The notes under the pieces are model-generated. The model did no database searches. It had not been told where the DNA came from and was given only the letters and a program-made list of their open reading frames with translations. From Cladopsammia gracilis (taxonomy: Eukaryota; Cnidaria; Anthozoa; Scleractinia; Dendrophylliidae): a stretch of DNA of 64,000 nt. A program made the translations under genes and the position numbers. Shown one piece after another: positions 57,462 through 64,000 of this stretch. The stretch lies in the NCBI GenBank assembly GCA_022457155.1, contig JAJGOT010000311.1, positions 778,501 to 842,500 on the forward strand, read 5' to 3'. Every line of letters starts with the position of its first letter. Positions within the stretch are counted from its first letter, which is position 1.

Positions 57462-57472
57462 TGGTGGCAGCG
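57462..57472 (+). promoter_or_regulatory. Primer-binding site
   Basis: TGGTGGCAGCG starts two bases after the LTR. It begins with TGG, complementary to the CCA end of a tRNA, as required for minus-strand priming. I did not assign the tRNA. Confidence 0.65.
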
Positions 57473-57582
57473 TTACGGTCTAAAAGAACCCCCAAAAAAA
57501 GGAACGACGCAAAGTCCCTTCTCCGGACGACAACTCTTCGAACCGACATCTTTAATACGTAAGCTTATGTTTTACCGTGGAC

Positions 57583-59232
57583 ATGGCATCTCACCGAGCG
57601 CCAAAGCAATGGTAGCTTACTTCCAATGAGACGGTAACTTCGATCGAAGCATGGGAGAACAATTTAAAGTATATTCTATCCCTTGACTCGAACTTCGCCG
57701 ATTTCCTCACTGATGGTGCTTCGTGGGGAAAGAAAACAAACGCGTCTCCGCTTCGTGGTTTCACAAACGATGTCGAGCCAGTCCCAGTCTCCCAGAGGAG
57801 GACCGCCGCTCAGAAAGTGGCTCATTTGGAGATGATGCTTGGTCAGATCGCAAATTATGCACCTATCATTTCGAGTAATTCCATTGTAAAGAATTCTACT
57901 TCCATTAATGGTGTATGGCAAATCATCCGACAACGTTATGGCCTGCAATCAACGGGATCTCGTTTCTTAGACCTCGCCAATATTTCGTTGAGATCAGATC
58001 AACGCCCTGAGGACCTTTTCCAAAGCTTAATGGCCTTTATTGACGACAATCTTCTCACTAGAGCGAGCGGAATAACCCATCATGGAGACATCCCTGCGGC
58101 TGATGAAGAACTTTCTCCTTCCCTCGAAAATTTCATTGTCCTTACTTGGTTGCGTTTGCTTCATCCTGGCCTTCCTCGCCTTGTCAAACAGCGTTACAGC
58201 ACAGAACTGCGTAGCAGAACCTTAGCTTCCGTGAAACCTGAGATATCCCAGGCACTCGACTCCTTATTGGATGAACTTCATGCTAGTGACGAGTCCAAGA
58301 TCATGCGTACTGCCTCCTCGAACTATGGGAGACGCGAACCTTCCAAACGAGCCTTCCAAGCCCAGCGACGCGAACCTCTCAAACCCCGCACAGTTAAAGT
58401 TTGCTCTCTCTGCCAACAAGCTGGCCGCCCCGACTACCTGTCTCACTTCTTGAGTACCTGCAAGTATTTACCCGAATCTGACCGACTGTTCATGTCCAGG
58501 GTTCGTCAAGTTGCTGACCTTAGCGACGAGTGGGCCTATGATGAACTCTCTCCTATAGAACAATCAGTCCCCACAGACCACCAGAATTATGCCTTTCAAG
58601 CTCTCTCTACCGATGCGCACTCTGTTTCCTGCCGTGTGAACATCTCTCAGTCCCCGTACCACCATGCATTCTACCATCATCACCCCTTACGCCTCACAAT
58701 TGACACTGGCGCTGAGACTAATATGATGAGAGCTTCACTTGCGAAGTACATTGGTGCCAGGATTTCTAAAAGCTCCCAGTCTGCTTTGCAAGCCGATGGT
58801 CTCACACCTCTGTCCATCATTGGCGAGGCTTGTCTACCTCTGACTCGCTGTGGAAGATCTCTCATGCTGGAAGCACTCGTTGTTGAAGACCTGGATGTCG
58901 ATATCCTCGCTGGGACTCCCTTCATGGCCACCAATGATATTGCTGTCCGCCCAGCTAAACATGAAATCATTATTGCAGGATCTGATGTTGTTCCCTATGG
59001 AAACCCTCCGACTTCACAGACCCACCGTGCAGTCAGGGCCTGTCATCTCCTGCGTGCCCCTAATGTGAACACCACTGTTTGGCCTGGGGAGTTCCTGAAA
59101 GTTGAAACGCCTCCTGACTTAATTAATGATCCTACTCTCGCTATTGAACCTCGCGTTGACTCGGTTTCATCCAGTTGGCTCAAATCTGTTCATGCTTGGC
59201 CCTATCCTATCAAGCCGTTGGTGGTAAACTGA
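57583..59232 (+). pseudogene. Gag and aspartic protease region of the LTR element
   Basis: ATG at 57583 opens the frame; codon 11 is TAG (57613), then about 540 codons run to a TGA at 59230. The first 270 codons are a Gag-like helical region. A Cys/His finger, C-x2-C-x10-H-x4-C (CSLCQQAG... at about 58402-58461), follows. The protease active site DTGA is at 58702-58713, and the LAGTPFM block about 65 residues later is the flap/end region of retropepsins. Near 59190-59450 the best continuing translation ([15 protein letters not shown], then two [14 protein letters not shown] repeats) is in another frame, so at least two indels separate this part from the RT. It is a broken copy; the family's normal product cuts and packages the element's own polyprotein. 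Confidence 0.85.
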
Positions 59233-59456
59233 GACTCCTTAACAACACAACGGAACCTCTACTTGTACGAAAGAACGACCATTTTTGCCAAGCTCGCCTT
59301 GTTGTTACCAGCTCTTCACCTGAGTCCGCACCCGTCAGGTCCAACCCAGAACCATACTCACCCACAGAGACTCAGATCCGTCAGAGACCCGTCAGATCCA
59401 ACCCAGAACCATACTCACCCACAGAGACTGTGCGTATCGATCCTGATGGTATATAA

Positions 59457-60926
59457 AGCCTCCTTTTCGTCCCTCCTGAAAGAGTTTCAAGTTGTCTTTG
59501 ACCGGCGCATCCCAGGGTACAATGGTGCAGTTGGTCTGATTGAAGGCGTTGTAAACATGGGTCTAGTCGAACCTCCTCAACGTAAAGGTCGTATTCCCCA
59601 GTACTCACCTGATCAACTTGACCTGCTCCAGAGCAAGTTCGACGAGCTTGAGGCCCAAGGCATCTTTCGCCGTCCCGAAGACCTGCAAGTGGTTGTGGAG
59701 TACTTGAACCGTTCCTTTTTGGTGAAAAAGAGGAACGGTGGCTTCCGCCTTGTCACAGCTTTTACCGATGTCGGCTGTTACAGTAAACCTCAGCCGTCTC
59801 TCATGCCTGATGTTGATTCCACACTCCTAAAGATCGCTCGCTGGAAGTACATTGCAGTTTCCGACCTGTCCCAGTCCTTCTACCAAATCCCACTTTCAAG
59901 AAACTCCATGAAGTACTGCGGTGTCGTCACCCCATTCAAGGGGGCTCGTGTATATACACACTGCGCCATGGGCATTCCTGGCTCCGAAACAGCTTTAGAG
60001 GAACTAATGTGCCGTGTGCTAGGCAATCTCCTTCAAGAAGGATGTGTCGCTAAGATAGCAGATGACCTATACTGCGGTGGCAACTCTCCCCAAGAGCTCC
60101 TTGCAAACTGGCGGAAAGTCCTCTCAGCCCTAGACCTGTGCAACCTCCGGTTATCTGCTGAGAAAACCATCATTTGTCCCACCTCCACAACTATTCTCGG
60201 TTGGGTATGGTCTCAAGGCTTCATTCGTGCCTCTCCTCACCGCATAGCTGCCCTGTCATCCTGTGAATTCCCTAAGACTGTTCGTGGTCTCCGTGCCTTC
60301 ATTGGTTCCTACAAGATGCTTGGTCGAGTCCTGGATGGCCACGCTCGCCTCCTTGCCCCGCTCGAGTCACTCATCGCGGGTCGCCAATCTCAGGACACAA
60401 TCGACTGTTCTGACGATCTGATCAAAAAGCGCTTTCATCCAACAAGTCCATTGTCCTACCGAAACCTGATGATCAACTCTGGATCGCGACCGATGGTTCT
60501 GCCAAGATGACTGGCCTTGGTGCCACCCTTTATGTTCTTCGCAACCAGAAACTACTGTTGGCTGGTTTCTTCAGTGCCAGGTTCAAAAAGCATCAGGTGT
60601 CCTGGCTGCCATGTGAAATAGAGGCCCTATCCATTGCCGCCTCCATAAAACACTTTGCGCCTTACATCATTCAGTCTAAATTCAAGACGTGTGTACTCAC
60701 AGATAGTAAACCGTGTGTCCAGGCCATCGAGAAGCTTTGCCGTGGCCAATTCTCCGCAAGCCCTCGGGTTACCACATTCTTGTCCACCGTCAGCCGCTAC
60801 CAGCTCTCCCTGTTGCACCTGGCTGGTTCTGCTAACCTTCTCTCTGATTTTGCCAGTCGCAATGCCCCCGCCTGCGAAGATCCCCGTTGTCAAATCTGCT
60901 TATTTACTTCCAAGGCAGAAGACTAA
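59457..60926 (+). pseudogene. Reverse transcriptase and RNase H region
   Basis: RT runs to 60510 in the Gag frame: [17 protein letters not shown], the first catalytic Asp in [24 protein letters not shown], and the catalytic box [10 protein letters not shown] at about 60052-60078, where the family consensus YxDD is [15 protein letters not shown] and the thumb follow. Near 60410-60430 the frame shifts: RNase H continues in a second frame, with its first Asp in IATDGSAK (about 60493-60510) and [13 protein letters not shown] as the later acidic block, ending in a TAA at 60924. Translation in that frame resumes beyond the stop. Confidence 0.85.
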
Positions 60927-62626
60927 GTCGTACGCCCCATTACTGTTCATGACGTACTCTCTGGTTCCACTGCACTGTCCTTCACAAGCCGTCCCGCCTG
61001 GCTCCAGACTCAGCTTGAATGTCCAGACCTAAGGCGTGTTCATTCTCACCTTAAGCAGGGTACTCGCCCCTCTAAGAAGTTGACGAATATCAAGGACATC
61101 AAACGTTATTTGAACATTGCCTCTATCTCCCGGGACGGTCTTCTCGTCGTGAAACGTGACGAACCCTTTGCCCCTCGCCGTGAATGCATCATCATCCCGC
61201 GTCCTGTTATCGATGGCTTCCTTTCTGCCCTACATGTGAAGTTGAACCATCCATCTCGCCACCAAATGAAATTGGTTGTACACCGTTACTTCTTCGCTTT
61301 AGACCTTGACAAAGCTTTGGATCGGTGCTCCCAGTCATGCTACCTATGCTCTTTGCCTAAAAAGGGTGCCTTCCTGTCTTGTGGAACAGACCACCTCCGA
61401 CCCACCTGAGGGAATTGAAATCTCCTTCGCTGCTGACGTCATAAAGCGATACAGACAACTGATATTAGTTGTACATGAGACGTCCACTTCCTATACCTCT
61501 TCCTGCTTGCTGGACGATGAGCGTCGCGAGTCTCTTTGCGCTGGTCTCCTCCGCCTCTGCCTCGAACTCCGCCCTTTAGCTGGTCCACCTTCCGTCATCA
61601 GAGTGGATCCTGCTCCTGGCTTTGCTTCGCTATCCAATGACGAGGTCTCGTTGTAGCGGTTGGTCGCATCAAGAACCCAAATAAAAACCCTGTTGCTAAG
61701 AAGTGCATTGCTGAGCTGGGTGATGAACTCCTGCGTATTTGTCCCGAGGGTGACCCCTTCTCTCCTCTTTCTCTTGCCATCGCCACTGCCAACCTCAACT
61801 CCCGTATTCGTAACAGCGGTTTGTCTACCTGCGAGATGTGGTTTCAACGGGATCAATTTACCAACTCACAGATGCCCCTGTCTGATCTACAGCTGATAAG
61901 ACAACAGCACTCCCAACGCACTGGTAACCACCATGCAAGTGAAAGATCCAAGGCCCCCAGTGGTAGCCCTCCCATGTCCCCTCCAGTACAGGTTGGCGAT
62001 TTGGTGTATATCACCTCCGATGCCTCCAAAACCCGAGCCTGTGATCGTTATCTTGTGGTGTCGGTTGATGGTTTATGGTGCAACGTACGGAAGTTTGCTG
62101 GTTCCCAGCTTCGTTCCACGTCCTACCGCATCAAGCTGTCAGAGTGCTATCTCGTTCCAGACCAGATCGACACTGTTTCCCAGCTTACCCGTCGCTACTG
62201 TCCGGACGCCCCCTTGATTCCTTCAACAAGAGGCTGCACAGTTCTTCTCCTCGTCCGAGTCCACCTCACATACCTTTACCCCAAATTCTTGATGAGCTCT
62301 CCACGCCATTGGATTGAGAGGTTGATACCTGCCACTCTCCAATTCCGAGCGAGTCCACACCTACTGCCATTTCAGATCACACTGTCTCTTCTGGCAATCA
62401 GCTTGACGAACCCACTCCTGTTTCAAGTACAGATGACTCCTCTCCCTCTGTGTGCCCTCCATGTGCTGACAGTTCTGAAATTCCAGCCTCTACTGACCAC
62501 CAAGCTCCAATTGCTGAGCCCTCACCGTCTCCGACAACCTCTCCCAGTGAAGAACCATGCTCTGGCCCTCGCTGGTCTACCCGTCCCTCTCGGCGCCCTG
62601 CTTACCTGAAGGACTATGTTACATAA
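60927..62626 (+). pseudogene. Integrase region, catalytic Glu replaced
   Basis: After the TAA the frame continues through VHSHLKQGT to the HHCC zinc domain (HVKLNH...CSQSCYLC, 61240-61350). A frameshift near 61380 leads to the core: first Asp in FAADVI (61435), second in IRVDPAPGF (61606). Another frameshift near 61650 leads to NPNKNPVAKK, where the third acidic residue of the D-D-E triad is expected and Lys is encoded (AAG at 61698). A third shift near 62220 and a TGA at 62315 precede the final RRPAYLKDYVT and TAA (62624). With at least three shifts, two stops and this substitution the copy cannot make an active integrase. Confidence 0.82.
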
Positions 62627-62801
62627 TACTTTGAACTTTACCTATCCGAAAGACTATGTTACATGATGCTTTGACATTTTTCTTATCTGAAGGACCATTT
62701 ACATAATACTTGAACTATGCTTTTCATTATTTACCATTATTTTATTGTATTTGTTTTCACCAAGTATATACTTTGTAAACTAGCAAGAGGAAAAGGTAGT
62801 C

Positions 62802-62942
62802 ACGCCATATCCTGTTTAGCCTGCTTGGTAACCATGCCTTTCTTTAGTATTCGTTAATGCTTTGCGCGATTGTATTCTCGGCGTCCTTGTTCATTAAAAC
62901 GTTTACTTAGCGTTGGTTCGGGTGTTCGTCTCAACTTATTGG
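62802..62942 (+). repeat. 3' LTR
   Basis: 141 bp, one mismatch to the 5' LTR. TCACGCC at its start differs from TTACGCC in the 5' copy. Confidence 0.88.
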
Positions 62943-63394
62943 TGTTAGGTATTATTTCTTTCATGGCAAGTTTTTCTTCCCATTTCAAAACAATATAGCA
63001 ACCTTACCTTACCTTCCTTCTTCGCGCTCGGTTGCGCAGAAGGCCACAATAGCAACCTTTCAGTTTAAGTTTATAAGTGATTCTATCTGTTTATAAGTAA
63101 ATGAAAGGGATTTTCAATTTAAATTCATACAAAGAATCGTAGTAGCTAAAACAGAATTTTTTTAATTCGGTAGCTTTAGTGAGCATCATTTTGTATCTTA
63201 TTTTTCAGAGATAATTATTTGCATTTTGCCTACTAAATAGGAGTTTTGATTGGTTGTTTTTACGTTGAAAGAAATCCTATTTGTTATTGCGAAATAAGTA
63301 AGACCATCCTTTAAGCTGCAACATCAGAGAAAGTATAACGTCAGTTTTCAGTTGGTTTCTGTTTTGTATTTAACGTTTTCGCAGTATCGGCGAT
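62943..63394. other. Non-coding right flank of the LTR element
   Basis: AT-rich; includes ACCTTACCTTACCTTCC and GCGCTCGGTTGCGCAGAAGG near 63003-63040. No ORF of note. Confidence 0.5.
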
Positions 63395-64000
63395 TTAAGG
63401 TGGCTCCCAACAGTTTCCAGCACTTTCCAAGACTTAGATTTTGATGGGTCATTAAAACCACTCTTTATCAGTTGATGCTACAATCATGATATCAAATGAA
63501 TGCCCAATGATTGGTGAACACGTTGTTATCATTTTTGTGACACAATACGTTACTATAGCAACAGTCTAACGTGCTGAAAACACCCTTAATTTAAGCTTTA
63601 AGTGTTCATAACTCAAAAATGACTTGGTGAACCCCATTTTTTATTGTCAAATTCTGATCAGTAGGATAAGATGCAACTTTTGGCAAAGTTTAAAAAAATT
63701 CTGTAGGTGGGGTTCAGAGCTACCTTAATTTTTTTTAAACTTTGCCAAAAGTTGCATCTTATCCTACTGATCAAAATTCGACAATAAAAAATGGGGTTCA
63801 CCGAGTCATTTTGGAGTTACGAACACTTAAAGCTAAAATTAAGGGTGTTTTCAGCATATTATACTGTTGCTATAGTAACATATTGTGTCACAAAAATGAT
63901 AACATGATATCATGATTGTAGCATCAACTGATAAAGAATGGTTTTAATGACCCATTAAAATCTAAGTCTTGGAAAGTGCTGGAAACTGTTGGGAGCCACC
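63395..64000. mobile_element. Two head-to-head copies of the TTAAGGTGGCTC MITE
   Basis: 63395-63728 is a full copy (TTAAGGTGGCTC to GAGCTACCTTAA) like 15137-15473. From 63729 the same element runs in reverse (TTTTTTTAAACTTTGCCAAA back to GGGAGCCACC at the window end), lacking its own TACAGAATTTTTT-side end. The result is a palindrome of about 270-bp arms. The halves differ at several bases, so they are separate copies or an old foldback. Confidence 0.9.

Larger units (their letters stand above)
57319..62942 (+). mobile_element. LTR retrotransposon (Ty3/gypsy-like order), defective
   Basis: 5.6-kb element with 141-bp LTRs, a primer-binding site and one ancestral Gag-PR-RT-RH-IN reading frame, now split among three frames. 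The order RT-RH-IN and the short chromatin-free integrase tail fit Ty3/gypsy-like elements; the RT has an unusual IADD box, so it may be a distinct cnidarian clade, and BEL/Pao is the alternative. No polypurine tract is obvious, though GCAAGAGGAAAAGG at 62782-62795 just before the 3' LTR is a candidate. Confidence 0.88.

Noticed and set aside
57387..57629. 80-codon ORF overlapping the 5' LTR
   Set aside because: It crosses the LTR and primer-binding site in a different frame from Gag.
58264..62317. Secondary ORFs of 60-120 codons inside the LTR element
   Set aside because: Shadows of Gag, RT and integrase in other frames or strands, apart from the frames used above to trace the shifts.

Overview
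The window looks like nuclear DNA of a cnidarian, most probably a stony coral. It is AT-rich and gene-sparse, coding exons are small and bounded by clear GT/AG introns, and it is packed with short inverted-repeat elements. Its best-defined host genes are two secreted, GPI-anchored alpha-carbonic anhydrases of the type corals use in carbon supply and skeleton formation. The organism is inferred; nothing in the sequence names it.

The main structure is an old, diverged inverted duplication. The left arm (about 4.2-19.4 kb) and right arm (about 32.0-46.1 kb) are reverse complements apart from later insertions, with a spacer of about 12.6 kb. Each arm holds one seven-exon carbonic anhydrase gene, so the two genes stand head to head and are transcribed outwards: copy A on the minus strand (11233 to 4604, 353 aa) and copy B on the plus strand (38181 to 45413, 355 aa). 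Exons 2-7 have identical lengths and phases. Both copies keep the three zinc-binding histidines, the disulfide cysteines and the GPI signal, and both have Tyr where most active alpha-CAs have the His proton shuttle. Because the arms are paralogous, each serves as an empty-site reference for transposons inserted in the other, and several insertions can be read this way.

Left of the duplication (1-3.2 kb, minus strand) lies a retroelement-like gene: a Gag-like zinc-knuckle protein in two exons whose intron contains a 24-unit, 28-bp satellite, then a reverse-transcriptase exon that runs off the window. The spacer (19.4-32 kb) holds foldback elements, a tRNA-derived SINE, a LINE tail, a possible Crypton-like exon and microsatellites. 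Right of the duplication (46-57 kb) are a broken Myb/SANT-like gene, a candidate unrecognised gene with three spliced exons (50778-52215), an exact 216-bp tandem duplication and several foldback elements. At 57.3-62.9 kb is a complete but defective LTR retrotransposon (Gag-PR-RT-RH-IN, 141-bp LTRs differing at one base) inserted at the end of an older inverted-repeat element. The window ends in two head-to-head copies of a MITE that also occurs at 15.1 kb.

No rRNA, functional tRNA, CRISPR array or operon was found. Intron-exon calls rest on splice consensus, reading frame and agreement between the two paralogs, not on transcripts.
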